From positions 1 through 26,951 of IMG/VR virus record IMGVR_UViG_3300033571_023745: a DNA stretch of 26,951 nucleotides. One strand, given 5' to 3'. A model generated the notes under the pieces. The model searched no databases, was not told the origin of the DNA, and saw nothing but the letters and a program-made list of their open reading frames with translations. The DNA is from a virus. This document shows, piece after piece, positions 9,901 to 18,174 of this stretch (position 1 is the stretch's first letter; the number at the start of each line of letters is the position of its first letter). The translations under genes were made by a program, and so were the position numbers.

Positions 9901-11327
9901 GAAAAACTACTTTGATAAATGTTTATACCATAAGAACGTAAAGCATCGGCAACTAAATCTTTAGAAATACCACCACTTAAATTATTATCTCCATCTTGTC
10001 TATTTTTAATTGCTTGAGTATATAACCAAATTTCATCAAATAATTGAGCAACCATATCAACAAAAAGTTGGAATTGGTCATTGTCTGGATCCTCTTGAAT
10101 GTACTGAGGTAAGACATTATATAGATAATTTTGATTTTCATTATCATATCTTGATGAAGATAATGATTGTTCATTATACCAAGTTATGACTTGAGCAGAA
10201 CCGGTTGAATATAATGTATATGGTTTGGTTGGTGTTGATTTAGGCCATGATTTTGAACCTGAATCGTAGTATAGAAAATAATCATAACCGTCAAATTTGG
10301 TTATAATATCGTTTATTTTAGATTGAATTATAGCTTTGCTCGATGATACCTGTATAGTATTAGGTAATGTATCTAATACGGTAATATCATTATTATATGA
10401 TTCAATTAATGATGCTTTATAATAAAAATTAGATAATCTTTGTTCGGCAGAACTAAAGAATATAAAGTTATTAAAATCGGTATAATCAGTATTTAATTCT
10501 ACTCTTCTTTCAGCTAGTAGACTATTTAATTGATTCTGTAGTCCTGTTGAGTTGGAAGAGAGTGTAGTAAGTGTTTTAAATTCGGTAGAATTATTTACTT
10601 GATCTTTTACAGAAATGTTAAAATTAGGTCCTTTTAAAAATATTCTATCGTCAAATTCTACTTGATCATTTATAAATTCTACTTGATATGCTAAAGGATC
10701 AGAAACTTTTTCAACAACCCATAACTGTGTTTTAATATCATAAGTTGGAGGAAGAGGTTCATATAATTTTATTAAAATAGTATTTTTTCCGTCAGTTGTA
10801 TCTAGAGCTATATTAGTTGCTAATAATAGATTATTACTATTAAAATTTAAATAAAAACCATTAAATACAGGAGAATTATTAAAATCAATACTAAAATTAT
10901 CAAATGATATTTTTATTTCATCATTTGTTAAGTTAGTAGTATCTAATCTTAATTCGGTTCTATCATTAGATATTTCACTAATATAATATTGAGAAAATAC
11001 AGAGGAATCAAGTTTATTTCTTAAAAAATTATAATTAATGTTGTAAATCCCTGTATTAAGAATATTAACCTCTAAATCTCTAACGGGATCAATAAATAAT
11101 TCTTTTATTTCATTATTATCAACATTAGTATTTTGAACAGTATAACTAACATTAACAGATTGAATTAAAGTATTGTTTAAATCATATACCCATCCCTCTA
11201 TAGAATCTGTTTCAACATTAAAACTACTATCAGTTGATATACTAGTAACTAAAATACTATCAGATATATCTAATATTTGATTTTGTTGATTTATAGGGGT
11301 TGTTTGGGTTATTGTGGTTTGTGTCAT
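6924..11327 (-). CDS. Giant tail/baseplate protein with gpI/gp7-like segment and LamG-like domain
   Basis: At 1467 residues this is the largest gene in the window. Residues about 400-560 (LPQYIQEDPDNDQFQLFVDM, later LYHNLPYLLKKKGTIDGLRT and LLTCFGVP) resemble the P2 gpI-type tail proteins, which correspond to T4 gp7. Residues about 575-775 look like a concanavalin/LamG jelly-roll, ending GFSGSLQELRYYTQPLP, which may bind glycans. FVPARTS near 970 and several beta-rich stretches follow. Its place after the gp25- and gp6-like genes matches the T4 gp7 position. It starts by TAATG overlap with the upstream gene. Host adsorption through the LamG part is inference. Confidence 0.7.
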   Translation of the reverse strand: MTQTTITQTTPINQQNQILDISDSILVTSISTDSSFNVETDSIEGWVYDLNNTLIQSVNVSYTVQNTNVDNNEIKELFIDPVRDLEVNILNTGIYNINYNFLRNKLDSSVFSQYYISEISNDRTELRLDTTNLTNDEIKISFDNFSIDFNNSPVFNGFYLNFNSNNLLLATNIALDTTDGKNTILIKLYEPLPPTYDIKTQLWVVEKVSDPLAYQVEFINDQVEFDDRIFLKGPNFNISVKDQVNNSTEFKTLTTLSSNSTGLQNQLNSLLAERRVELNTDYTDFNNFIFFSSAEQRLSNFYYKASLIESYNNDITVLDTLPNTIQVSSSKAIIQSKINDIITKFDGYDYFLYYDSGSKSWPKSTPTKPYTLYSTGSAQVITWYNEQSLSSSRYDNENQNYLYNVLPQYIQEDPDNDQFQLFVDMVAQLFDEIWLYTQAIKNRQDGDNNLSGGISKDLVADALRSYGINIYQSSFSTSDLFTSYLGITSNGSLLPPTGSEVITNYVTSSAEMIPFDDAQKLIYKRLYHNLPYLLKKKGTIDGLRTLLTCFGVPSTIIQTVEFGGKNTTNTNDWDYFEDRFDYAYSSTGSQFISSSFALNSSWNSPDDVPSAVAFRFKAESVPPTNYSQSLWSTDKGLGIYLEYNGSNLITGSYSGSSTNPYNQYGTLKFISGTDSASIYLPFFNEGWWSILINSSSIGYTLYAKNNIYDGYEGNKIGFQSSSSLAIPTLWSASVISYFASSSGTYIGFSGSLQELRYYTQPLPESSFNDFVMNHYSIESSNTLSFRAALGSQLYTSSVSIHPKVDGSWVTTSSFISDSDFYFSSTPTFSPNVETLYYDEPGVGLLNRVSNKIKLQNNNIPSGDVLSPLSSLSQVTPSIGSISNNNNLLEVGFSPQNEIDKDIIEQLGYFNIGEYIGDPRQVSNKSYSDLSLLRNGYFQKYDSPYNYSDYVRLIKYFDNALFKIIKDFVPARTSISTGIIIKPTILERPKYPEPQVSWTRPEYTASIEHHSGSDTIYLFSGDNGGLYSNQSSSFTESFSGPEGIFNITHNDNAEFYNGELEGTVLTVTTQSLLNNPLLDKRYQPTIGDTQNFLVNASSQIISASTPFFGGGIGIGTINFNNLIQSSPYFNTSTYSYSPNYYNVVDVNISISGSIINSSGTDSLSIYLDRDGNTIAFTTWNIGIGLEFNPILTISNLSLQSGSYSVKYVYNGGNTNVSASINTTSNWSFSTQNLSAQSTYYLDPTVYTQQNFPGDINDFDDYNAIYGNVYSNRVSNKYFDVDYSSNPNIPVNFDSIMSGSAIYAQVQPSNYTLRRHINSRYEGSKLYGANINQFTVNDTSYANKPVIERYADYVAQYDYVDQGTSTSVIHILSLVDIDGNKIALNGNTNYNFGMVKTLFPQSSSISLVDLAGNSAGLLSSGSAIISASLDENNMEIYGSVEKTVTGFAVPFNFNPYVDVYEVARKAGLI

Positions 11328-11851
11328 TATTGTCTAACTTGAGGTCTTGATCTTTCTGGGGTAGGACGTCTTGCTCCTCCTACTTTAAGTTGTGTACTTC
11401 CTCCTGAGGGTAATGTTTCAGTTGGTGCTTCTGTAGAGGTAACTTGAGGTTTTTTTCTAGTAGTAGAACCAATTTGATTTAAATTAGCATTTGATTGTTC
11501 TGTTGGATTTACACTTTCTGCTTGAACGGTAATAACTTGTCTTTGTAATTCCAAATTTTCTTGACGAAGTTGATTAATTTCTTCTAATAATGCTTGTACT
11601 TCTTCACTTACAACATTTTCATCAATATAATTACCACTTTTATTAATTAAGTATTGGTGTGAGTTAATTTCTCCTAATTTTGGAATTTGAAAAAATAAAT
11701 TATCATATGCTTGAAAAAATTGATTTACATCAATAGTTTGAGCAACAGATGCAGTAGGAGAAGAAATAAGTTGAGTGAATTGATTATCAACTACCTGTCC
11801 AAATTGGGATTTATTATACCCTGTTTTAGATATAATTATTTTTTCACTCAT
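11327..11851 (-). CDS. Coiled-coil baseplate-region protein with proline-rich tail
   Basis: The 174-residue protein has a central heptad-like segment, VQALLEEINQLRQENLELQR, that should form a coiled coil. A low-complexity C-terminus follows, rich in Pro, Thr, Arg and Gln and ending in basic residues. The N-terminal 70 residues are of unknown fold. It is coupled to both neighbours by 1-nt TAATG overlaps, so it probably assembles with them. No named homologue was recognised; a linker or chaperone for the 1467-residue protein is a guess. Confidence 0.65.
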   Translation of the reverse strand: MSEKIIISKTGYNKSQFGQVVDNQFTQLISSPTASVAQTIDVNQFFQAYDNLFFQIPKLGEINSHQYLINKSGNYIDENVVSEEVQALLEEINQLRQENLELQRQVITVQAESVNPTEQSNANLNQIGSTTRKKPQVTSTEAPTETLPSGGSTQLKVGGARRPTPERSRPQVRQ

Positions 11852-12963
11852 TATCCATTAATTACCTTAAAATAATAACTATCATCAGAAATTATAGTTT
11901 GACCATCAATTATAGTTTTTATTAAAAATTTATAATATCTTTCTGGTTCTAATCCATTCATATAAACAGTAAAATAATTACTGGTTGAATCTGCACTTAT
12001 TTTGGTGTAGGTATTGTCAAAATCTACAACATATTCATTTGTATCTAGATCTTTAATAGCCCAATAAGATGAGGTAGGTAAAAAATAGTTAGTTGTGTAT
12101 ATGGATGAGGTTGAGAAAGTACGAGGAGGATAAGCAGGACGAGCATTTACTCTAATTTTTGCTATACTTCCACTATAAAAATAACCAGAGTTATTAGGTA
12201 ATGTTAGTTTAAAACTAGAATTAGTTAATATACTAGAGGTAAGAGATCCAGTTAATACTGTAGAAAAATCATCCCATTTAATTTCTAAGCATGGAGGATA
12301 AATTGTATGTGTATCAACAGAAAAATATCTTAGTTCAAATGCTGATCCAGAACTAAATTCTATAGAATCATCTTTTTTAATTATAAACCCATTATTAGTA
12401 ATAGATCCACTAGCAAATAAATCAACAGCATCCGTTACATTAAAGTTTATATCTTTTGAAGTTGCGTATGTAAACGTTTGAGTAAAGGGTAATGATTTAT
12501 TTGGGTATTCATAATACCAATCACCACCACCAATATTATTTGAAGGATATGATGATGTTACATATGAATTATAAGGAAAAATAGACCATGTTCCTGATCC
12601 TGATTCTTGGGTAAATTTCCAACTAACCCCATTATCGGTTATAGGACTATCTTGATAATGACCAGTTCCCATAACCCAAGAACTGTATATTGGGTAGCAA
12701 TATAATGTGTAATTTAGGGGAATATTAGAGGCATATGCTAAAAATAATCTTAAATTAGCTTGCCATGTTTTACCTGATATCTTGTTATTGATTATATCAG
12801 TAATTTCTGATTGATTGAATTGTAATAAAGGACGACTAGAATATACTACTTGGTTATCAGCTATTGTTGATAATTCTAAGATCTCATCCAACCCTGTGTT
12901 TTCAGAGGGATATTGTGAATACAGAGTAGCATCCTTTTCAGGAAAAATTTTATAAACGGCCAT
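11851..12963 (-). CDS. Beta-sandwich virion protein, DNRLRE/CBM-like
   Basis: The first about 230 of 370 residues (starting MAVYKIFPEKDATLYSQYPS) resemble DNRLRE-type beta-sandwich domains. Signs are the opening segment on varied ends, SSRPLLQFNQSEI, ANLRLFLAYAS and a closing LEIKWDD strand. The C-terminal about 130 residues look like an Ig-like or fibronectin-like module (ARPAYPPRTF, YYKFLIKT). Such modules often occur in phage fibres and carbohydrate-binding proteins. It lies directly downstream of the gp6-like gene. The ATATTTATA motif sits 4 nt before the ATG. Sugar binding is inference. Confidence 0.6.
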   Translation of the reverse strand: MAVYKIFPEKDATLYSQYPSENTGLDEILELSTIADNQVVYSSRPLLQFNQSEITDIINNKISGKTWQANLRLFLAYASNIPLNYTLYCYPIYSSWVMGTGHYQDSPITDNGVSWKFTQESGSGTWSIFPYNSYVTSSYPSNNIGGGDWYYEYPNKSLPFTQTFTYATSKDINFNVTDAVDLFASGSITNNGFIIKKDDSIEFSSGSAFELRYFSVDTHTIYPPCLEIKWDDFSTVLTGSLTSSILTNSSFKLTLPNNSGYFYSGSIAKIRVNARPAYPPRTFSTSSIYTTNYFLPTSSYWAIKDLDTNEYVVDFDNTYTKISADSTSNYFTVYMNGLEPERYYKFLIKTIIDGQTIISDDSYYFKVING

Positions 12964-12967
12964 TTAT

Positions 12968-12976
12968 TATAAATAT
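12968..12976 (-). promoter_or_regulatory. ATATTTATA start-proximal motif
   Basis: It lies 4 nt before the ATG at 12963, in the 18-nt gap after the gp6-like gene. Confidence 0.45.
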
Positions 12977-12981
12977 TGATT

Positions 12982-14835
12982 TTAGAAAGATACTACTCTT
13001 CCTTGGATATCGCTATTTGGATACTTGATTTCAAAAATAGAAGGATCTAAAGATGGATATATAGTACCATTTTGTGTAGCACCTTCAATATCATAAGCAT
13101 ATTGGGAATATCCATTTATAATTCCTGATTTGTTATTTATTAGTATATTTTTTACTGTTTGTACACCTTGAACTTTACTTAATTCAATATATAAATCTTG
13201 CAATACAATTGGTTGGTTTATTGACCATTTATCAACATTGAAATAAGTTTGTAAGGTATTAATACAGTTTATTAAAATATCATTACTATTAAAGTTAGGT
13301 AATACGATAATTTCAAAATCAACACCTATATTAATAACAAATCCATCTCTAATTCTAACAGAATCGTTTATCATTCTATATTCTGCTAGGTATGTTTTTA
13401 GATTGTTTTTTACTGTATCGGAAACAGTTGTTAATTTTTTATTAGCATCATACCCTAAAACATATAAATCTAGAACTGATGGTGTTTCACCAGGTTGTAA
13501 ATTTTCGATTTTAACGGCCTCGGTATAAGCTTTAGCAACAGATCCATAATTGGAAGGCATTGACAAAGCACGAACCAAATAATCAGATGGGGTAACATTT
13601 CGTAATTGTGATTGAAAAGTTACTAAAGAGTTTTGTCTAATTTCCTCTAATGTGTCTCCATCAGAACCACCAGATGCGGCCTCAGGGTTTGTAATGGCTA
13701 CTGTTCCAAAAATATAATTGGATGTAGTTGGATCTAAATTAGAATTAATAAATGAAATATTTGATGAATTAACAATTTGAGTTAAAGTATTAGCATCAAT
13801 ATTGGATGTAACTCCACCACCAACTAAATATCTAACGGTCAATGTTGTGTTAGATGGTGCAATACCATAGGTATCAGTTTGTAAGAAATTAGTAGGATCA
13901 AATGCTGTTGTTAATTTACTTTGTTTATATGGTAATCCTAAACCTACATTATCTGAATTAGGAACTATAATCTCATCAATATCTCCAGTTGTACCTGAAC
14001 CAAATTGAAGTTGGAGATTACCTGTTGAAGTAAAACGAGAAACAAATCTTCTTGGTGTTTTTCTTAACCTTAATAAATAAGGAACATCTGTGTCTTGATA
14101 AGTATTAGGATCATTTGTATTTGTATTTCTAATACTATCATATATCATTTCTTGACCTAAATAAGGTACTTCATACCAAATATTTCCATCACTATCGGTT
14201 ATATCTAATACTTGTAAAATATTAGTGTCGATAATGTTTACTGTGGAAAATTCCTCAGGAGTACCAAATGTAAAAGTTGTTGATTTTACTTGAGCCGATA
14301 TAGCTTGTCTTGTTTTCTTTAATAAGAAATATTGAGGATTACCTCCTGATGTTTGGTATACTGTGGTTTCTGTAGGGTCAGTTGAACTTGAAAAAGTAAA
14401 ATTTACATTATCCTGAATAAGAAAGAAGGTATTATTTAGTGTTCTTATTTGAGTATTTTCAGCAAATTGTAAAGTATAATTAAAATCAGGTACATATACC
14501 GAACCACTTAATATAGAAGGAACTTGTTGATATATATCAATATTTACTGTTGATGCTTTAGTAACTTTTGGTCTATATCCCATCATATATGCTAACGTGT
14601 ATATATTTTGAGATTGTTTAGCATATTGTAAAAAGGTTTCTTGAATTTGGTTATCTAAATAAAAAGATAAAACATCACCTACATAAGAGGCCATTTCCAT
14701 GAACATCATTCCAGGAGAAGATGGACTAAAGTCATTGTAAGTATTAGGGAAATAGGTTTTAGTATAGTCTATTAAAAGATTTTTTAATCCTTGAAAATCC
14801 CTATTAAAATATTTTATATCTTTATTATTGGCCAT
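12982..14835 (-). CDS. Baseplate wedge protein, gp6-like / baseplate J family
   Basis: The 617-residue protein matches the N-terminal pattern of T4-type gp6: YFNRDFQGLKNLLIDYTKTY, then SPGMMFMEMASYVGDVLSFY and a helix ending AYMMGYRP. The middle carries the baseplate-J segment with GGSDGDTLEEIRQNSLVTFQ, followed by RNVTPSDYLVRAL. The C-terminal domain starts around residue 480. In T4, gp6 forms the wedge dimer that links wedges into the baseplate ring and it binds gp25. Here its start overlaps the gp25-like gene by 11 nt, the same order as in other T4-like phages. Confidence 0.9.
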   Translation of the reverse strand: MANNKDIKYFNRDFQGLKNLLIDYTKTYFPNTYNDFSPSSPGMMFMEMASYVGDVLSFYLDNQIQETFLQYAKQSQNIYTLAYMMGYRPKVTKASTVNIDIYQQVPSILSGSVYVPDFNYTLQFAENTQIRTLNNTFFLIQDNVNFTFSSSTDPTETTVYQTSGGNPQYFLLKKTRQAISAQVKSTTFTFGTPEEFSTVNIIDTNILQVLDITDSDGNIWYEVPYLGQEMIYDSIRNTNTNDPNTYQDTDVPYLLRLRKTPRRFVSRFTSTGNLQLQFGSGTTGDIDEIIVPNSDNVGLGLPYKQSKLTTAFDPTNFLQTDTYGIAPSNTTLTVRYLVGGGVTSNIDANTLTQIVNSSNISFINSNLDPTTSNYIFGTVAITNPEAASGGSDGDTLEEIRQNSLVTFQSQLRNVTPSDYLVRALSMPSNYGSVAKAYTEAVKIENLQPGETPSVLDLYVLGYDANKKLTTVSDTVKNNLKTYLAEYRMINDSVRIRDGFVINIGVDFEIIVLPNFNSNDILINCINTLQTYFNVDKWSINQPIVLQDLYIELSKVQGVQTVKNILINNKSGIINGYSQYAYDIEGATQNGTIYPSLDPSIFEIKYPNSDIQGRVVSF

Positions 14836-15238
14836 TATTAAAATTTATTTGTATGTTATCGGTTATTCCCGTATTAATTATAGAATAGTTAATATCAATA
14901 AATACGGTATTATAATCATAATTAGGGATTATATTTACTGTAGCTTGAACTGAGGGGAAATATTTGTTTATATCACTTTCGATTTTAAATGCTATATTTT
15001 CTAAATTTTCATTTAATATTTGTTCAAAAATATAATTTCTTATTCCTGCTCCAAAAGAAGGATTTAATGGTCTTTCTCCAGGGTTAGTAAGTAAATAATT
15101 AATTAAATTATTTCTTATAGCATCTTTAGTAATAAAAGTAGAATCAAAAACAGAAGGTGCATTAAAAGGAAGAGCAACACCCACGGCTTTACGGGGGTTT
15201 TGATCTATTGGGAATATTTTCTTTGCACCAAATGCCAT
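14825..15238 (-). CDS. Baseplate wedge protein, gp25-like
   Basis: The 137-residue protein is the right size for the GPW/gp25 family. Residues 40-60 contain the hallmark TNPGERPLNPSFG, with the conserved E-R-P, followed by GIRNYIFEQ. The rest is the expected alternating helix and strand. gp25 sits at the core of the wedge and helps trigger sheath polymerisation. The gene overlaps the gp6-like gene by 11 nt and the upstream gene by 1 nt. Confidence 0.93.
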   Translation of the reverse strand: MAFGAKKIFPIDQNPRKAVGVALPFNAPSVFDSTFITKDAIRNNLINYLLTNPGERPLNPSFGAGIRNYIFEQILNENLENIAFKIESDINKYFPSVQATVNIIPNYDYNTVFIDINYSIINTGITDNIQINFNNGQ

Positions 15239-15612
15239 TATTTAGCGCTCATTAAGGCCATGATTTGATCCAAACCTACATTTCCTTCAGGTAAAGTACC
15301 ATTAGCAGCATCTACAGAACGAGGAATATAAGTTCCAACATCACTTGTTGTTTTAGATATTGTTGTAGCACCTGGGGTAAAGTCGGTCATCATTTGTGAA
15401 TAGAATGATCTTGTTTTTTGAGAAAAATCATTTACTGGAGGAGTAGCAATTTTTGATTCATTTACAACTCCTAATCCATTGTTACCAACAGGGGTTCCCT
15501 CTAATGTTAATTTAGGAGAACGTACTGCTTCCAAAAGAATATCTTTTAATTCTTCTTGAATTGCTTCTCTTACGGCTTCTTTAATTAGTTTTTTAAGACC
15601 TTTAGTATCCAT
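15238..15612 (-). CDS. Small protein with amphipathic N-terminal helix, baseplate operon
   Basis: The first 30 of 124 residues form a strongly charged helix (GLKKLIKEAVREAIQEELKD) followed by ILLEAVRS. The rest is low in hydrophobic content and probably flexible. The type is common among T4-like phage accessory structural proteins, but no specific family is recognised. The start is preceded by the ATATTTATA motif, 4 nt from the ATG, in a 17-nt gap. The stop overlaps the gp25-like start. Confidence 0.6.
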   Translation of the reverse strand: MDTKGLKKLIKEAVREAIQEELKDILLEAVRSPKLTLEGTPVGNNGLGVVNESKIATPPVNDFSQKTRSFYSQMMTDFTPGATTISKTTSDVGTYIPRSVDAANGTLPEGNVGLDQIMALMSAK

Positions 15613-15616
15613 CTTG

Positions 15617-15625
15617 TATAAATAT
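15617..15625 (-). promoter_or_regulatory. ATATTTATA start-proximal motif
   Basis: It lies 4 nt before the ATG at 15612. Here it is part of the palindrome ATAAATATTTAT. Confidence 0.45.
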
Positions 15626-15629
15626 TTAT

Positions 15630-16643
15630 TTAATCGGCTTTTAAATTATCTCTATCAATTATTAATTTTAATTCCTCAATTAGGGTTTGATTATCTGTAG
15701 TAAAAGATAATTGTGTTTCAATTAATTTAATACCACTTTTATTTATCCCAATTGCTCTTCTTCTAGTTAATTTTTCATTAAATGGTACTTCTTCTATTTC
15801 AAATGTAAAACCTTTATAAGTATTATCATTATTAGTAGAATTTAGCTGAGTAGTTATATCTGTTAAACTACTTGAAATACCTAATAAATTAGCATTAGGA
15901 TCACACAATAATATAATTACATCTAATATACTAAGTAAATTAACTGCTGTTTTAATATAACCGCTTGTTATAGTTAAAGGCATAGCAGCCGAATCAAAAA
16001 TTGCTTTTAATTTAGATAATTTAGGTGAACCATCTGATGTAAATAAAAGTGATAACTTGGTTGCCAATAAATCATTTAAGGTTGATGTTACTACACCAGG
16101 TATGCCTGGAGGGGCAGGGACGAATTTAGCGGCTAATGAGGTTGCTTTACTTGCTATGTCTAAAGTTTCTAATAATGTTAGAGAAATATTATAGGCCACT
16201 AATTGAGCATTTAATGATTCGTTAAATGAATTTAATCTATTACCAACATTGTTTAAGTTATTTGTTAATCTATTTCTTAAAATAATGGTTTGTTCTAATT
16301 TTTCTTTAGAGGGACAAATATCTAATAATGTTTTAGGATCAATCTCACCACTTAGAATTTTATTTAAAAACTCAGGATCTGTTCCTAATTTATCAGCATT
16401 TTTCAGTCCAAAATCTTTAATATAAGATATGATTTGGGGTTGAAATTGGTTAAATATTGTTAATCCTAATTTTAGAATTAATTGACCAAACTTGGCTGAT
16501 CCTTTAGCTTTTTGATTTTCAGGTACAGATTGTTCAACAACTTTTAAATTTTGTTGTTCTCTAGTTAGTTCAGCATTTTCCTTATCACGTTGAGCTGCTT
16601 TTTCTTGTCTTCTTTTCCGTATTTGATCAAAATTTTCAGTCAT
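15630..16643 (-). CDS. Unknown protein of the baseplate/hub block
   Basis: The 337-residue protein opens with a charged helix rich in Arg, Gln, Glu and Lys (residues 1-45), followed by a long helical, fairly hydrophobic region (about 130-260, for example SLLFTSDGSPKLSKLKAIFD, and LLSILDVIILLCDPNANLLG). The C-terminal about 50 residues are beta-like (GFTFEIEEVPFNEKLTRRRA). No signal peptide is seen. It starts by TAATG overlap with the spike gene, so a baseplate-hub or assembly role is likely, but I do not recognise the family. Confidence 0.6.
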   Translation of the reverse strand: MTENFDQIRKRRQEKAAQRDKENAELTREQQNLKVVEQSVPENQKAKGSAKFGQLILKLGLTIFNQFQPQIISYIKDFGLKNADKLGTDPEFLNKILSGEIDPKTLLDICPSKEKLEQTIILRNRLTNNLNNVGNRLNSFNESLNAQLVAYNISLTLLETLDIASKATSLAAKFVPAPPGIPGVVTSTLNDLLATKLSLLFTSDGSPKLSKLKAIFDSAAMPLTITSGYIKTAVNLLSILDVIILLCDPNANLLGISSSLTDITTQLNSTNNDNTYKGFTFEIEEVPFNEKLTRRRAIGINKSGIKLIETQLSFTTDNQTLIEELKLIIDRDNLKAD

Positions 16644-17800
16644 TATGTAGTATAAATATCGTCAGACAAGATGTTATTTGTGTTAACTTTCCCTAAAGCA
16701 TTTTTCAAAGATTCAGCAGCCGATACAATAGCGGCCAATTGTGTTCCTGAAGGTTGTGATATTTGGGATGAACAAATAGTGGCAAATGTATTTAATGCTG
16801 TTATTAAAGTATCTAATTGAGTTTTTAATGTATTTCCTAATACAACTTTTTCAGTAGCATCTTTACTACCTAAATACACTTTATCAGATTCTAATATAAT
16901 ATCACCTCCGGTTTCTAAATTTATTGATGTAAATGCACTTAAATTAATGGATTTATTAGAACGTATCAATATATGATCATCACTAGAATTTAAAACTAAT
17001 CGTCCAGATTTAATTAAAATTTGTGGTTTATTATATTGGTTAGTAGCTATAGGAGCATCATTTGATGATTTATAACTTGGATAAGATGATGGTAAAGATA
17101 TTCCTAATTTTTGAGTAGAGGTTAAATATATTGAACTTGGATCAGTACTTGGGTTTTCTATAGTAGGTAAATATCCTACACTACCTGCATTAGGATCTTG
17201 TCCGTTTTTTAAAATAGTAATAGGGTCACCGTTTTGAGACCCGGTTGACCAATTATTTAATGGTTGAGACCCACTTATAACAGTGGAACCAAATCTAATA
17301 GAGTTACCAAATCTACCTTCAATAATAAAATCACCCTCAAATTTAGTTAAAGGTTTTATATTTGATTGTTCTGTAAATGTATTACCTAAATCAATTTCAG
17401 TAGAACCATCTTGTACTCTTCTAACTAATCCTCTTTCGGTTTGTTGATAATCTTGTTTTTGTGAATCAGGAATATCAGATATATTAAATATATTAGGGAT
17501 AGCATTATGGTGAGGACTATTCCAAATATTTATAGGACATATATAATATGAACTTTGTCTATTTACATTATTCTGGACATCTGGATTAGGTAATTGAAAG
17601 ATGTATATTAATTCGTTTTTTAAAGGATAATTGGTAATATTAGGGAAATAAGATTTAGCAAATCCTAAAGCACCATATGAATTACCTTTTATTTCCTTAT
17701 AAACTACAGTTCCAATTCCGTTATAACCTCCTACAGTACTAAAGTACTTATTGTTTGTATCTAAAACAACATCAATTACTACAGAAGGAGAATAATTCAT
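16643..17800 (-). CDS. Baseplate hub/spike protein, gp5-like without lysozyme domain
   Basis: The N-terminal part of this 385-residue protein contains FEGDFIIEGRFGNSIRFGST, typical of the OB-fold hub proteins of T4-like cyanophages. GDPITILKNGQ follows. Residues about 265-320 carry a repetitive beta-prism segment (LVLNSSDDHILIRSNKSINL, then SINLETGGDIILESDKVYLG) like the needle of gp5/VgrG spikes. There is no lysozyme domain, unlike T4 gp5. The protein probably forms the trimeric membrane-piercing spike. The C-terminus (about 325-385) is helical. It overlaps both neighbours by 1 nt. Confidence 0.75.
   Translation of the reverse strand: MNYSPSVVIDVVLDTNNKYFSTVGGYNGIGTVVYKEIKGNSYGALGFAKSYFPNITNYPLKNELIYIFQLPNPDVQNNVNRQSSYYICPINIWNSPHHNAIPNIFNISDIPDSQKQDYQQTERGLVRRVQDGSTEIDLGNTFTEQSNIKPLTKFEGDFIIEGRFGNSIRFGSTVISGSQPLNNWSTGSQNGDPITILKNGQDPNAGSVGYLPTIENPSTDPSSIYLTSTQKLGISLPSSYPSYKSSNDAPIATNQYNKPQILIKSGRLVLNSSDDHILIRSNKSINLSAFTSINLETGGDIILESDKVYLGSKDATEKVVLGNTLKTQLDTLITALNTFATICSSQISQPSGTQLAAIVSAAESLKNALGKVNTNNILSDDIYTT
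16651..16659 (-). promoter_or_regulatory. ATATTTATA start-proximal motif inside coding sequence
   Basis: It lies 7 nt before the ATG at 16643 and is embedded in the last codons of the spike gene. Confidence 0.35.
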
Positions 17801-18144
17801 TATTTTTCAGGAGATTGTATTTTATTTATTTCGGCCAATAATTGTGCTTTTTCTTCATCACTAATACCCAATGAACCATCAGCATTATTTGTAGAATTTT
17901 GCATTGCTCTTTGGACAATGGCTGCTAATTTAATTAAATGTTCATCGTTTTTAACACCAATTTCCATATATTCTTTAATTAATGGAACAATCAAAGTAGC
18001 ATCACCAATATCGTTGATAAGAGGTTTTAATTCAGAAATTAAGGCAGAAATTTGAGCTTCTTTCTTTTTAGAATTATCGTATATCTCTTTCATTAAATCA
18101 GCAAATGATTTTTTTCCAAAGATATTTACATCAAAATTAGACAT
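17800..18144 (-). CDS. Small helical protein upstream of spike gene
   Basis: The 114-residue protein looks mostly alpha-helical: KSFADLMKEIYDNSKKKEAQ, then a helix with ISELKPLINDIG, and EEKAQLLAEINKIQ at the end. It overlaps the spike gene by 1 nt (TAATG) and is the first gene of the structural block after the sigma factor gene. Two ATATTTAT-type motifs lie within 22 nt upstream of its ATG, so this may be the head of a transcription unit. Function unknown. Confidence 0.6.
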   Translation of the reverse strand: MSNFDVNIFGKKSFADLMKEIYDNSKKKEAQISALISELKPLINDIGDATLIVPLIKEYMEIGVKNDEHLIKLAAIVQRAMQNSTNNADGSLGISDEEKAQLLAEINKIQSPEK

Positions 18145-18157
18145 AATAAATATATGT

Positions 18158-18166
18158 TATAAATAT
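18158..18166 (-). promoter_or_regulatory. ATATTTATA start-proximal motif
   Basis: It lies 13 nt before the ATG at 18144, with a second near-copy (ATATTTATT) directly before the ATG. This is the first gap after the sigma factor gene. Confidence 0.5.
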
Positions 18167-18174
18167 AAAGTTAA

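Noticed and set aside
9977-10174. 65-codon frame inside the giant tail gene
   Set aside because: It is a shifted frame on the same strand with Ile/Lys/Asn-rich content, as expected of AT-rich DNA.
15617-15625. Plus-strand T4 late promoter TATAAATA driving antisense transcription
   Set aside because: All seven sites would point away from the genes they abut, with no plus-strand genes to serve; a coding-strand function is more likely.
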